The notes under the pieces are model-generated. The model was not told where the DNA came from. It saw nothing but the letters and a program-made list of their open reading frames with translations, and ran no database searches. Positions 23,901 to 38,900 of a stretch of DNA of 64,000 nucleotides are shown in pieces. The first letter of the stretch is position 1; every line of letters begins with the position of its first letter. This DNA comes from Aspidiotus rigidus (Eukaryota; Arthropoda; Insecta; Hemiptera; Diaspididae). Made by a program: the position numbers and the translations under genes. Location of the stretch: NCBI GenBank assembly GCA_035079385.1, contig JAVHKY010000024.1:310001-374000 (forward strand), given 5' to 3'.

Positions 23901-26900
23901 TTATTTCGGAAAATTTGTCGTTCGCCGTGCGCCGTGTGATGTCCAACCAAAAACAAAAGAGGTCTAAGTCCAATATTATTTGCAAAGATGGTTCAAGTCT
24001 CCCCCCTATCAAGTAGAACTCGGATTGGATCTGGAAGAATGTTGACCACGAGCCATAATATATCGTCGTTGGATCGGAAAAAACCTCCTATGTGCCATTT
24101 TTTGAGAAATGCACTTTTTTAAATGGTTGGACGCGGAATTTCAAGGCGCATCGACTGGTAAAATCCCCTATGTGCTAAGTTCAAAATTACGCCGGTAGGA
24201 GCGGTTTTCAATAGCTCGTATGTGCACCATCCAGAAAATGTGGTCTCGAATATCTCCTATGTGCAGAGCAAACCTCTTATGTGCAATATTCAGGGCCAGG
24301 AATTCCTCCTATGTGCAGAGCAAACCTCTTAATATGTGCAATATTCAGGGCCGGGAATTCCTCCTATGTGCAGAGCAAACCTCTTAATATGTGCAATATT
24401 TAGGGCCAGGAATTCCTCCTATGTGCATCTGTCGCCCAATGCCGCTGTATTTTAGAGAATTTTGAAAATTTTTTGTTACTACTGTACCAAAGAAGCTTTT
24501 CCACATTTAATGAGACGTTTCCAAAGTTTTGGCCTTCTTTTCACAAGATAATCAGTTTTTTGCTTCTCCTGTAAAATTTTATTTTTGCCACATATGAGGT
24601 TTTTTCCGATCCAACGACGATATGATGGAGACTTGAAAAAATGTCGACTCCCGAGCTATATATGATAGGAGAGAGACCACGTCTAACATTATTGGCAAAA
24701 AAATTGTCTCCCTCCCGTCATATATAGCACAGACTGGACTTGGAAACATTTCGATTCTCGAGCTATAATTTATGATACGAAAAAAATGTTGGACAATTTC
24801 CTTCGAGCAACCCCCTAAAAATTGATTTTCGTGAAAACAGTCTAGGTGTTCAACTCGGGGGACGGAGAGAGAAGGGTATGAGCAGTCCTTGAGAATCGTA
24901 GCAAGTTTCAAGTCTGCCGAGTTTTTTTTTTTTTTTTTTTGGGGGGGGGAGGGTTGTACTTTGGAAAATGACGGGTACCATCTGGCAAAACGTGGGACTT
25001 GGAAAAATTCGACCTTCGAGCCATCTATGATAGGAGGAGGACTTGGACCATTTTTGACCACTGAACTATATATGGTAGGAGGGGGAAAATTTCGAATATT
25101 GAGCTTTATCTGATAGGGGAAATATGGGCTTTCAAGCTCAAACTCCCAAAATGGCGAGGAATAGAGTTCAATCTTTATTTAGAAAAAGGATAAACAAAGA
25201 AACCTTCATAAAACAGGTTCCCTGTTTGCCTAGATTAACACAGCGAGCAGCTAACGAAGGCTGCGAGTTTTTTTCATTTCCCAGTATGCTCAACTTTTTT
25301 TCCTGGTATTTTTAGTACTGAGTTAGGGCCTTTCTTTGTTCTTCGTTGAAATCTTGAAGGTTGGCTATTTTTGGTTACGAGCCTGTCTCTTATCTCCTCA
25401 TCTGAACTCTCCATAGTCTAAGGGGTTAGACGGTCCTTAGACACGCAGCCTTGGCTCTCGACAACACCCAGGCCTCCACGTTAAAAAACCTATATCTCAA
25501 CCCTTCTAATGACCTCCTCCGCCTATTCAGTGCAATTCTTCAAGACAGTCTTTACCCTTCAATAGCCAGGAGTTGGCTGTCATCGTTCTAAGATCCGTCC
25601 CTCTCTGCATCGTACCGACCTATCGTTCTGATTTCCGTCCTTGACCAACTGAACCAAAAAATACTGAATGGAAGACTATTCTGGTAAACATCCTTTCTCC
25701 TCATTAATATGGCTTCCGCAAAGGCCTGAACACATTCCAAGCCCTCTAAAAGCACTCGCAAAAGCTGTTGATTGACTGAGGAGGTCAACTTCCCGTGCTC
25801 GTGCTTTGCTCTCCCCTGCAGCGCAGTTGGGAGCTTGTTTTGTACTCGCATTCTTTTAATTCAGTCTTGAGCTAATTTCACACGATTCTTGAAAAGCGAA
25901 AGGTGGATGTGATCAAGAATTCTATCGATATTGTCAGACATTTCAACTTTGTTTGGCTAATCCCATCATTTTACAATTCGTGAGAGGAACAGAGGCAGAT
26001 GATTCTCTATCCTGTTCTTCTTCACTCTTCGCCTTCCTTGACGTCAAGTGATGCGTAAAGACATATATTTTTTTTTTCTAAGGAAGCTAAAATTTTTATT
26101 TATGGTTTAAAAGTTATTCCTGAAAGTTTAAATGCCACCGGTCGAGTGGTTCTTAAGATAGAAGAAGACAGACGGACAAACTTTCTGCTTTCTATAGTGA
26201 ATCAAGTAAATCAAATAACGGTCAAGTTAAGTACATATTTTCATTAACGGTCAAGCAAAAATGATGGAAATGACAAAAAATGTTTAAAAAAAAAAAGACC
26301 AAAAAAATCATTGTATTTTTACCCCAATTTCATTTTTTTTTTTGCTTGTAAACTCGCTTAATTGGAAATGAAAAGGTCAAGTATAAGTCAAGCAAAAGTC
26401 AAGTATTTTCAGAATGTCCTTTCAGTAGACACCCTGAATCAGATTCAGGGTGTAATACTGAAAGAAAATTCTGGAAATACTTGACTTTTACTTGACGTTT
26501 TTTCAAAGTAAACGAGTCAATAATCAAGAAAGAAAAGAAAAAAAAAAAACAAAATGTCAAATTGACTGAAAATACTGTTTTCTTTTTCTGTTTTTTTCAA
26601 TATTTACTGTCATTTTCATCATTTTTACTTGACCGTTGATGAAAATACTTGACTTTTACTTGAATTACTTGACCGGTAGACACCCTGAATTGGTCTTAGA
26701 GGCAATTTACTCATACTCCTCCAATCTTGTCTCCATAACAGGTCTCTACCGGTTCTCACCAATTCATCCAAAACGGTATTTCTCTGGCTCAAATGCTTTC
26801 AACTCTTTTATTTCACCGTTTTTATCGCTTCAATCTCATGTAGGCACTTCTCAAATTTAGACCCTGAATTCTTATTTATTCATACACTTTCTCATCCGCC

Positions 26901-29900
26901 TCGACCAAACTTTATTCCGGAACAAAAAATTAACAAAATCATTTCTTCAGAATTTCGCATGGACGGGTTCAAATCGGCATCCAGAACCGGATATGCAGTC
27001 TCTATTCAATGCCATTAATTTCATCCTTTGGTGTGAGAAACTCCGCTTCCATATTCACCCGCTTCTTTTCTCCTGGCAAATTCCTCATACCGTTTAATTC
27101 TACCTGTCCTTACTCGCTATTCAAGACCCTATCAGGCGCGGATCCACGGGGGCGACACCCACAAAAAATCTGTAGTTTTGAAGAAAATGTATCAGACTTT
27201 TTTTGGATTATGTCCCCCCCCCCCCGCCCAAAGTGATCGTTTGGATACGCGCCTGCCCTATTATATCAAAACCTCATTTATATACCCGTTGGGCATCGTC
27301 AAGCTTTTCCATCTAGCACCCATCGATCGTATGTAACATGACGCAGTAGACCTACCTCAAAGCAGTCACTGCGTTCACCTTCTATGACTGACTCAACCTC
27401 CTCCTCCTCGTACGATCTCAAATCCTATGACTGCTCCCTCATTCTCTCTTCCTCCTAATATGATTTCTACTCCGTATCCTCCATAAAGCTATGCTCGTCT
27501 GAGAAAAGCACACGATCAAAAATCCATGTGTACCTTGAGCCCTACCCGTTCGTTTCTTTATGTTCGTTTTCATATCTTATAAATTTAGAAATAACTCGAA
27601 TGGAATTTCATAATATGAATTACATATTTATTATTCTGTATGTGACGTGAATTTCAATGATTATTTCTTCTAATCGTTTTGCAGATCGCGTCAAGGCCGG
27701 GCATTCGAAATATGAGATGTCTATTTAGAGTGGCATTCGTACCCCGAGATGCTTGCGACTTAGCTCAAGAAGATTTGACTGCTTTCGAATACCTTTATTT
27801 GCAGGTTAGTGTGTTACTCAGTTTTTTTTTTTTTTTTTACTCGCCGTAGATGTGAGATCTTTATCGAGACCGGAATCGAATCACGTATCGTTCGAAAGAA
27901 ATATTATACGATCTTCTCAAACCTCAAGTCTGATTGCGAGAATGATTTCCGTTCTTCATTGTTGTTGCTACCGTTTTGTTTATTTAAATCTGGCGATTAT
28001 ATTATACCTATTTATTGTTGTTGCTTATACGTCTGTGTCGTGTTGTAGTGTTGCAATGACGTCGTACATGAGAGATATGCTCCGGAGTTGAAATACGATA
28101 CCGCTCTGAGGCTGGCTGCATTACACATACATCAGCACGCGATATCGAATAACATTCCATATAATAAAGTTACGGTCAAGTCGATAGAGTAAGTTGAAGA
28201 ACAGTAATCATTAATGCTGATACGAAGTATATACGTATCGTGAATAAACATAATCGAGCGCGGTACTTGTACATTCAAATGACAGATAGTCAGTTAGGGA
28301 AACGTACGGTATCGTGAGTGGATTATTGAGTGGATAGCTTGTTCGAGAAATTCAAACACTCGACGTATCGTAAGCTGCACGATGTTATATTCCGTTTTAT
28401 GGAGATTTCCCACACGAGTGTTAATTGATTTAATACAATTATCGCGTACTCGTATATGTGGTATAGGAGAATACGGTAATCCGTAAAAACAGCCTTTCGC
28501 TGGAGAGAGTAGTTGAAGTACGAAAAACAATCCTACTTGAAAGGAGAGACGAAGTTTCGTGGGTTGGTGAGCACCGTTCCGCTTGTGTGGAGAATTTAGG
28601 TACTCCAAATTTTGCGAAACTCAACGCAGACGTTCCGCCACACTTGAAAACGATGAAAAAATTCGCTGAAGTACCTACGTCTGTCTTCGTCTTATCTCAT
28701 GCTGCTGACTTCAGCCCGTTCGTCTCGTAGGGATTGATAGGTGTGGATTTTTGACTATCTATCACTTGCGTATGATGAACAGCAGCCCATATTTTTGTCT
28801 ATCATATCTTTCCTCGGGTTCGAGTCGCTGTAGCTCAGTCCATATGTATTTAAAAGTTCAAATGCACAGGAGGATTTCCCGCTCCCCTCCCTCATGGATT
28901 GTCGTCAAAAATCTGGTATTCCTTCGATGGTCCAGTTCAGATATCCTTACTAATCTGTGCATTCACTCTCCGCTTTTTGGACTTGACCTGTAATAATCTG
29001 ATCTGTTCCTGAAGATTTGTCATTTTTATTCTCTTTATTTTATTTTATATCACGTTTCCCGGTATGTCGGACTACTTGTTATGCGTGGTCTTGACTTTTT
29101 GTGGTATACTTTGTGGTTCTCGGCATAGCTTCCATAGCGGTGTCTGTCTGCCCACATCCTTAACTTTTGTTTGTTCTTAGTTTTTGAGAGTGAAACTTTT
29201 GCCCTAAGAGGAAGACGAGACGTGTAATACAATGAGCGAACAACAATTTAAATGACTTCAGAGTTGTGTGATCTTGGTCAATGTTTGTTTGTTGCCTTTT
29301 CGGTTCTGGAGAAAAAGGATACGATTAGGAGGATGAGAGATGACCTTCTTACAGTTTACAATATGGTTGGAATTGGAGTATCTGATGCAGTAGTGCGGTG
29401 GGATAGGGTATTGGATCACACGGTCAATACAAAAGTGAAGGGTGAGAAGATCTGTGATTGAGACAGTTAAATAAGTGGGTCACCAAAGAATTTTGAAAAT
29501 AGGTACTCGTAAAGTTCACTGTCATGAGGATCTGTAGGAGACCTGTATGTTTTCAGAGATGGCTCAGATGATGCCAAAAATGAAAGGAACTACGGTGACT
29601 ACAATGATGACGTCAAAAGGCAAGGAAAAAGGGAGTAGAAATCGTGAATTTGAAGATTTTATTAGTCAGTCAACTGATCTGGAAAAAGTGTGAGCTGTGA
29701 GTGCTTTTAGTTGGTGTAGGCCAGTGTTTCTCAACCGGTATGCGGCGGTACATCACTGTGCCGCAAGCCCGCCTCAGGTGTGCCGCAAAAGTTTTATCAA
29801 AAACATAAATTAACATGAACTAAAAAAAGGATTGGCATTTTTTTTTTTCATAATTTGACAAATTAATGATATTATTTAACTAAATAAATTGAAAATATTT

Positions 29901-32900
29901 TATTAATATAAATAAATATAAAATTTAATTTCGAATTTAAAAATTTTATAAAATAAAAATAATTTCAATTCTTAGTGCAAAGTAAATTTTTGAAATTCAA
30001 TTTAAATAAGAAAATGAATTTAAATAATTAAATTAATAATTATATCCTTAAGGATAACAGGATGATTAAATAAAATATTTTTAATTTGTTACCTCGATGT
30101 TGAATTAATAGAATTATATTAAAATAATTTATATAATTTAATCTGTAATTCTATTTAATTGATTAGGGATACAATCTATTTTAATATTAATTATCGATGG
30201 TAATGTTCATGAATGAATTACATCTTAATTTAAATGGAATACCCCGACGATATATCATTTTCTCTGATTTTATTCTATTTTGAAATAATTTATCAACAAT
30301 AAATTATAGGATAAAAAAATTCTAATAATAATATAATATATAAAAAAAATTCAATTTAAATATAATTAAATAAAATTTTTTATTAAAAAATAAAACATGA
30401 ATAAAATTGAAATAAATAAAATTAATTGTATATTTTGTATTCAATATTTAATTGATATAAATTTAATTTATAATTTATATAATAATAATAATTATTTCAA
30501 CTTTTATTATAATCAAAATATTGATTATTAATTTTTTTCATATTAATTTATCATTAAAATTTTTTTTAAATCATTTTTTAAATAATTTTTTTGATATTTT
30601 GAATTTTTTTTTAAATTTAAAATTATTTATTAGTGCAATTACTCGAAAAAGTAATCATAAGCACTATCGGACCGATGTATTCCAATTTTTGAATGCCGTC
30701 AGTTCCAGTTATAATTACCTAAACTTGAGTCCAAACCTGCACTCACTGTCATAAAAATCAAAAAATTTCTGCGACTTGGCTAAAAATACAGATTTTATTT
30801 CATGTTTCCTGAATGAATTTCGAAATTAGAAGAGCTCAGAGGGTTTCCAGTAAATACAGAAAACATCCAGATACTTTTGTATACATTGATGGCAAAATTC
30901 TTTTTAGTCCCGGTGGAAGATCTCTTGTTTCCCGGAACTGTAGGATAGAGAAAGAAGAGTGAAGCCTCCTATAGCCATCTTGTAGGCCACAAATTTTGAA
31001 ATTAGGAGGAGGAAATTTGTAGAGACATGCAAATGTCAAAACGCACAAAAATTTTCGCTACAATTTGAAGTTCTGGAAATGCTGTGCCGCAGGAATATCG
31101 TCTCATGTAAAAATGTGCCGCGATATAAGAAAGGTTGAGAAACTCTGGTGTAGGCTTTAACGTAAACATCAAATGTGTTGGAGATGGAGTATCAATTATA
31201 GAAAACTATGCGTCTAGTAGGCAATTTCTCGGGAATAAAACTGCTTTTCTTTGAGTTCAGTCTCAAGGTTACTTTGTACTCATTGGAACGGTTCGGCAAA
31301 CTTCTCTCAGTCTCCCCGATGTGGAGCGGATAACAGTTAGGGTACGATAATTTATAGTTATCTCTATTTCCTCTCAGGGAGATGGGGTTACTGAGTGAGC
31401 CTAACCATGCCACCCAATTTCATGTAGTAGCCAGGGGCAAAATTATGAGGTTTAAAAAGTTTGGCTGTGAATTTCCGTAGGTAGTCACGGCATGGTAAAT
31501 CCACTCAAGTTCACCATGGACTTGGGTTGGCGTGGGGAGGAAGGCTAACTGGTTAAGGGCCTTAGGAACAAATTTCCTTTTGAACTGTTATGTCAGTATT
31601 GAAACGAGGGCCATTCTACTCCGCTAGGATTTTGATATTGCCCAATTCACACTGGAAGGGTGCACGGTAAAGAAGGAACGATGGATCATGGTGATGGAAG
31701 ATGAAGAATCGATGTACAAATCGGAAGAAGTGGACTTCCTGTGTGCGGCGTACTTGTGTCCCTGAAGACTAATAGATTTTTGACTTTCCTATTGCCAGAG
31801 TAAATTTCACCCTTGGCGAACGTATGCTGAAGTGCAAAAGACATAAATAAAAATTAGAGTTAGAAGAGACTCCTAGTCAGCTGGGAAGATTTTACTAAGA
31901 TACTACGACGGGAAATTTAATAGAATCCCATATTGTGCTGGATGAAGTCTCCAGCTAATGACTGCACCTGTACCCGTTTTTGGCATAGATTAACGTCATC
32001 AAAGCACATGAAATAATACAAATGCACCCATCAGCTGCAGACTAAATTCGGCTCAAGATGGACTCCAATCCCTTTTTGTCGCTGTCGGAGGCATGAGGTA
32101 GAACGGCCTTTATAGGCTGGAAAAAGACAAATTTCCTCCTTGCTACTAAATGAGATGATTGAGAACTTTTTTATTGATAACTTTATTGAGAACCACATCT
32201 CCGTGTTCTTTTTTATGATGGTATATTTCGAGGTCCTTCGAAGCCTCCCGGCGACAGAAGCAAGGCTTGCATTGCTGCATGTGTGATTTGTTTGAGTGAG
32301 ATGTTCAGCCAAGGTATACAGAGTTTTTTCGAGTTTGTTGACAAGGCAAACCGAAAAACTCCTCTCAGTCTCCCCAGTCAGGGTATGCTAGTTCGTAGAC
32401 ACCATAGGTGGGCCTAGCCGTGCACCTAACGTATGGATCCCCAAGAGCCGAAGGACAAATCATTAGATTTGAAAAGTTCTGTTGAGACCAGTGATGAATT
32501 TACCCATGTAAGGTGGGCGGATCCGTTTGAGTTTACCATGGACGTGGGAAGGGAGGTGAATCGGTCAAGGAGCCTAAAAACAAGATTTAGTGTGGAACCC
32601 TTAAACTGTTAAAAGGAAACCTAGGGGGTAGGAAAAAATGTCCGCCGTTCGGCCGGTAAACTTAAGGTCGTACCATATGGGGGCGTCCATAAATTACGTG
32701 AGGTATTCTGGGGGGAGGGGTCTAGCTAAGTCTCACCAAACCTCACGTGAGGGGGAGGGGGTGCCGACAAATCTCACGTAATTTTTTTCTCACGCAAATA
32801 CATTCAAAAATATTGCAAAACTGGCTTAAATTTAATAAAAACTAGTCTTTTTTGAATTGGTATAAAATGTGATCAAGAAAATTACGTTTTTTTTTTTTAT

Positions 32901-35900
32901 ATATATTAATGCGATTAAGTACAGATAAACGTATTTAAAGCAAAAATACACATTTCGGAAAATCTCACGCGAGATATGAGGGGGGAGGGGGGGGGGGGGG
33001 TCAAGGCGAATCTCACGATATCTCACCAAGGGGGGGTCGAAAAGTCACAAAAATCGCCTCACGTAATTTATGGACACCTCCTATGTAGCTTGAAGGTCAA
33101 AATCTTTTGTTCTATGGGGGGTTATTCCGAAGAATTTGCCGTACGTTGGACGCCTCAAGATACCCGACCAAAATGAAAATGTTCTAAGTTCACATGATGA
33201 CGAGGAGCCATATATGGTAGTAGACGGAATTGGAAGATTTCTAAGTTTCGACCCGTCTTAATGCGTCTACTCATGAGATTAGCTGTATCTTCCAGGTTTC
33301 CTCCTGCCATTGCAGAGTTTGCAGTGTCATCTAGATTTTTGTTTTGCTATTGCGTCAATAGCGAGGCGAGTGCTGTGCCATTCCGAATTCACTCTGGAAG
33401 GGAACACGTTAAAGACAGAGAGGTCGATCGTGGGGACGTAATGGACCACTTTTCATCGTGAGTGGTAATAAGGTGAGGATGCAAGTAGTGGTGGTCTACG
33501 AATCGAAGAAAATGGGCTTTCCATGCATGTCGTATTTATGACCCTGAGAAGCAATAGAAATGCGGAGATTCTGGAAGTTAATTTTGAACTTTCCTATTTC
33601 CAGAGTGACTTTCATACTTGGGTAACGTGTGTTGAGGTGTGAAAGGAGCTCGATAATTAGAACATTCTCAGGACCGTCCCACAAGTATCGAAACCAAAAC
33701 GAGACATGTCCAGTGAGAGGATTTTTAGCTTTTAGAACCTTTCCATGAGACAACTTGAAAGGGAGCCGACCCCGAGAACTTTGGAGGTTCACCTCTAGAA
33801 GTGCAGAGGTCGTATTTGAGGCAGATTTTCCGATATAAAGCATTTTCTCGTGAAGGAGAAACATTTCTGTCGAACGAATGTTTGGATAAGAGTTCCAAGG
33901 GTACATATCTTGAATGTTCAAAGACAAATGGTCTTCGCGTTATCATTAATGAGACTTCTGTCTTTCTGTCTTGCGTATTATGCTAGACATTCATTGCGTT
34001 GCCTTTGGAGCGTGTAGATAATGCTTTCTTCATTGAATTTTTCGATTTTCCGGTATTTCTATCGATATCTAACAGCTTTGATTTGTCATCTTCTCAAATT
34101 TAAAAAACTTCTGTTTAATTTTTTCTGAATCAATCAGATGGTTTTGTCCTCCCAATATATAGGAATTTCATCTCGTATGCATTATTTGATGCAGTCTAAT
34201 TGGTGCGTAACAAAGTGAGAAATCTTATTTCGAACGACTTTCTTGTGTTCTAAAAATAATTCTTTTCTTTGTGACAAAGGAACGTATTGAGCGTTAAATT
34301 TTTTGTAAAGAATATCATTATCGCGTATATTGCAGGTGCCAGGAAGCCCATAAAATACAACAATATCGTAGTGGCGAAATAAAAAATTTACCCGTTTTCC
34401 TATCTAACGTACCGTTTTTCGAGAAAACTCAATCATTTTTCCGAATAAAAACAATGGCAAAATGAGAAAAAATCTCGTAAAATCACGTATTTACGTTCCT
34501 TTTTTTTTTTTTTTTATCTTATTCGCAGTGTCTTTCTCTCTTCCTCTTTCTTCACGTTGAAATAATCGCGTGACACTTAAAGCTTTTCGTAGCAATCGAG
34601 TAAATTAACTTTTTTTTTTTTTTTTTTTCTTTTCTTGACGAAAACATTCCACGCTGTTGGATCACACGAGGCGACATCGTGTTCAATCTTTCCATAGCTA
34701 CTTTCTTTCAAATTGTAGCGTTTTGCCCGCATGACGCTTTTTGTTCGCAATTTGTGGTCGTATACAGCCGAATGGAGAAACTCGTGGTATTTTTTCGTAA
34801 TAAATCATTTTCCGGATTATATTACATCGAGTTTCAATTTTAAGCCGCACCTTTTTCGAAAGCGGCACGATTCGCTGTAGAAGAACGAGAAAGAATAAAA
34901 ACAAAAAAAAAAAAGTAAGGGATAATTACACAAAAGCCCCGTATAGATAGTCATTATTTTTTTTTTCTAACTTCGGTATGAATGAAGGGGGCTGGGACGC
35001 GAGTTATTTGGAAACTGCCAAGTGCCGAATAGGCAACCGACAAAACTGCCATCGAAGCTCGTTGACTGGCATCACGTTGCCTGAGGCTTAAAAGATATTA
35101 CGAAGAGCTTTTTTTTTTTTTACCCCCCGAACTAGCGTAGTAGATATTTTCTCGTGTGAAGGGATTCGAAATATTTTTCAAATTTAATCCGATTTCGTCC
35201 GTTCTTCCTCGTACCATGCAGTTTCATTTCATCTCGACTTTTGTTTTCTTTACACAACTTTTTTCGATCTTTCCGAACTTCACGTCTTTTGTCTTCATCC
35301 ACTGTATAAAACGCGTTCAACTTAGTCGCCAATTTTTGACTACTTTTTATTTTTTCTCTTTTCTATCTCATTCGGTGTATTACCTAAAGGACTGGAAGCT
35401 CTCCGGGTTTTATTTTTTCGAAGGCGCTGCAAGAATTATAAAATAGAGAAACGAAGACGATAGGTACGGAAAGAAGGCAGCATCGCAAATACGACGTTAA
35501 TAAAATTACACGTAAATTCCGTTTTCTCGAAAGAAGGTACGTTTCTGCTCCCCCTCTATTTACCCAACCGTGTGATGCCTTCTTTTTCTCGCTCATTTAC
35601 CGCTCTCGGAATAAATTCGCCGATTATTTTATATCGTCTCTTCGTAATTTAATATCGACCATTACACGTGTGTCTTGTTTGTGATTGGCTTGCCGCATAT
35701 AGGAAGGAATTCGGTCTGGATAAATTCGTTCCTGTTTCGCTAATGGAATCGATGAAACGGAAGGAATTGCGGAAGTTGTTGACGCATTTACTGAAATTAA
35801 ATCAGACGATTACGGGCACGGCGCACAAAACGTTAACTAGTCTACAAGCGAAACTTTATTACCTAACAATCATATCCGAGTTACCAAGTTACGGAGCCAA

Positions 35901-38900
35901 ATGTTTCCCGACAGGAATACGAGTAAGTAGAATACCAATCTGGGCGAGATAACGCGTTTATCGTATTATCTTTTTCTACGTCTTGGAACACGTTGCACAT
36001 CGCCGCACGATGCCAGCATTGACGCGTGCTTCGCGCTCTCTTTGGTAGATTAGGCAGAAATCTAATCGCACTATGCGGCGCCGTTGCGACTTAGACGCGA
36101 ATCGCGGCACAGAAGTCGACCTCAAACTAATGAACAATTACGGCTTATTTATTGTCGGCGCGTACCTCAGTAGGTGGCCCACCACTTCCAAGATGATCTT
36201 TGAAAGATTAAGTCATAGATACTAGTTTATACCCGCTGCGTGGTAATCATGAAATGAATTCGATTTTTTTGCTATAGGTGCGACGTCTGTCGCGTTTTAA
36301 CAACATTTTTTTTACGACCGTTCGTCTGCTAGAATTTAAAATATCCTGGCGAATCTACAGCGTCGATGGTTTGACGTAGAAACCTCACCTTCAGATTGTT
36401 TATGGTCGAACAAGAAAACTTTCAAGGACATTCTTCAAAGATTGTCGGGTGGACGAATTTCTCGAAACCGTACAAAAACTTTTAGAATTGAAGAACGAGC
36501 ACTATAGGGAATGAAAATGGAAAAACGTCGTTAAATTGATATAAAATGCCATCGACTTATGTTTATTCGAAGAGGTAGACAGAACTAATAAAAAATAAAA
36601 AAATCACTGGATTATGACTTCTTCCTACCTTGCTCCCTTTTGCACTCGTTTGAAATTCTGGCGAAATTTCGAATCATGTCAACGAAGTTTTGTACATAGT
36701 TTCATATATAGGTCAGGGGTAGGAATGATTTATTTCGCTGAACTTTTCGGAATATTATAAAGTGTTAAACTGGGTACAAAACTTCGTTGAGCCGATTCAA
36801 AATTTTCCCAGAAATATTAGATTGCATACAATCTTATAATATTTCTTGAATATCTGAAAGATTTTATTTTCTTGTTTTTCTCAAAAGTGGGTCTGTACTC
36901 GTAAATCACCAGAAAATTATTTATCTTGTAGTGATACAAGTTTTTAATCTCCCTCACGTTAGCCACCATATTTCCACTCTCATGTTGAGCTATCAGCGGT
37001 CAGTGGCACAAAGAAAGGTAATTAATACAGTTATCGTTTCCAAGAAATTTTTGCGATTTATCACCTTCACCTCATACATGCTTACTTCGACGAATTTCCC
37101 CCCTTCCAGCATCATGAGTAGTAACCATTTCACTGAAAAATATCCCATTATTCCATCTTGTCCCTAATGACAGAACATCGGTTTTCTCAAACTAGACTTG
37201 ACTGTAGCAGTAACAAGGAATAATAATTGGACCGCTATTAGCCGAATCAAACCAAGCGACACTTTTTCAGCCCCGTAAGGCACCATGTAACAGCTGATTT
37301 TTAAATCAACTCCCTGAATTTTGCATTCTGCGTTTCCTGTCGTTTTCTTCAGATTGTACTCATTGAACACTTCCCATTGATGTACATAGCTCGAGAAAAA
37401 AATATGTCGCTTGGTTTGATTTCGCTCAAAAGGGTCCAATTGTTATGAGTTTCAACACCAGTGCACAACTTACGAGTCAATCGGCACATAAATAGTGGAC
37501 TATACATGCGTAAATTTTAAGTATCTTATTCATCCACCTTTCCAACTCAATTAGAGTTCTGTTGAAAAATCGCGAAAAAAATGACCGTACAGCTTTTTCC
37601 CCGATAATTTTTTCCTACAATATGAATTTCTGCGAAATTTTTTCCCGACGATTATTTCTCCCGACGTCCAAACTTAACCTGACGTAACCAATTTTTTTTT
37701 CTGCAAAATTAAATAATATTCAAGTAATTTTGTCTTGCGAATGAAGTGGCTGAATTTTACTTTCCTAAACTAGGTAACTATGATGCAAAAATTTGTTAAA
37801 GTTGACCCATTCAGCAAGACGCTATAAAGCGTCACTCGCTGCTATAACTGATATTTTCTGTTTCAAAATTTTGGCCCTGAAAATCCCACAAATATGTTCG
37901 TCTGGTGCGAAGCCTTTTACAGTTTTTGAGGGTAACCAATATTTATCGAGGTATTAGCGTTTGAATTTACATTGCGTCTTTTGGGAAAAATATCATAGCA
38001 TATCGGGGACGTCATTATATTGCGAACTGCATCTGGATGAGCCAACCTTTTATTTGTAGTAATCTTGGCGTGAAGGCAGGTGCTCCGAATTAAGATAACT
38101 CTTTGATCTAGTTTCTGAATTTGTATGACCTTGATATTTATTTGTGGTGAAAAATTGGAAATTATTGTTTTTTGTTGCTTTGACTCATTTCAATTTTTTA
38201 TCCCAATTTCGATGCCGGCGGCGCCACTGATTGTTGTGAGTAAAAAAAAAAGTCATTTTTTTCAAACGTTAAAATAGAAACTTGTAATATAATAGACGGG
38301 TTGTAAATTACTCTGAAAAAAATAACTCCAAAACAATCTTGCATATTGCTTTTGAGCAGTAGATAAAAAGAACTCAATTTAGCTTGATTCTGAATTTACG
38401 CGTGAATCAAATAGATAAACCTTCCAAAACCAAGAACAAGAGTCAGTTACTGCAGCCGAAAATTCCAGCATCAACTTTAAACTTACAACTTTGAAAAATT
38501 TGGCTTTTGGAGAAATTTAGCTGGTCTTATTCAGCTAATTTTAGGCTGCGATCAAAGTTATGAAAAAATATAAGGCCAGATAAAATGATCAGGAGAATTG
38601 GGGCTTTGTCATACTTGTGGAGCATACCTATTATCTAGTTTGTATTCATCTCCATTGGATGACTGCACTACGGGGTTCTACGCTGAACGACTGACCGAAA
38701 CCAATTTTTCTCACCGTTGTTACTTTGTTCAAGTTTCAACGAAGGTTTCAACGTGATTTGAAAAGCTAGAAAAGAACGAAAAAAAATTGGGCTTATTTTG
38801 GGTTTTTGCTTAGGGAGGTTAAAATAAAGTTGTTTGTCAGCTTTGCTCTTATCAGAGAAAATTCAGCTTTCGACTTTTCAGCTGGTTCCAGTGCTGTGAC

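Noticed and set aside
28826..28850. TGTAGCTCAG resembling a tRNA D-arm
   Set aside because: No tRNA cloverleaf can be built around it.
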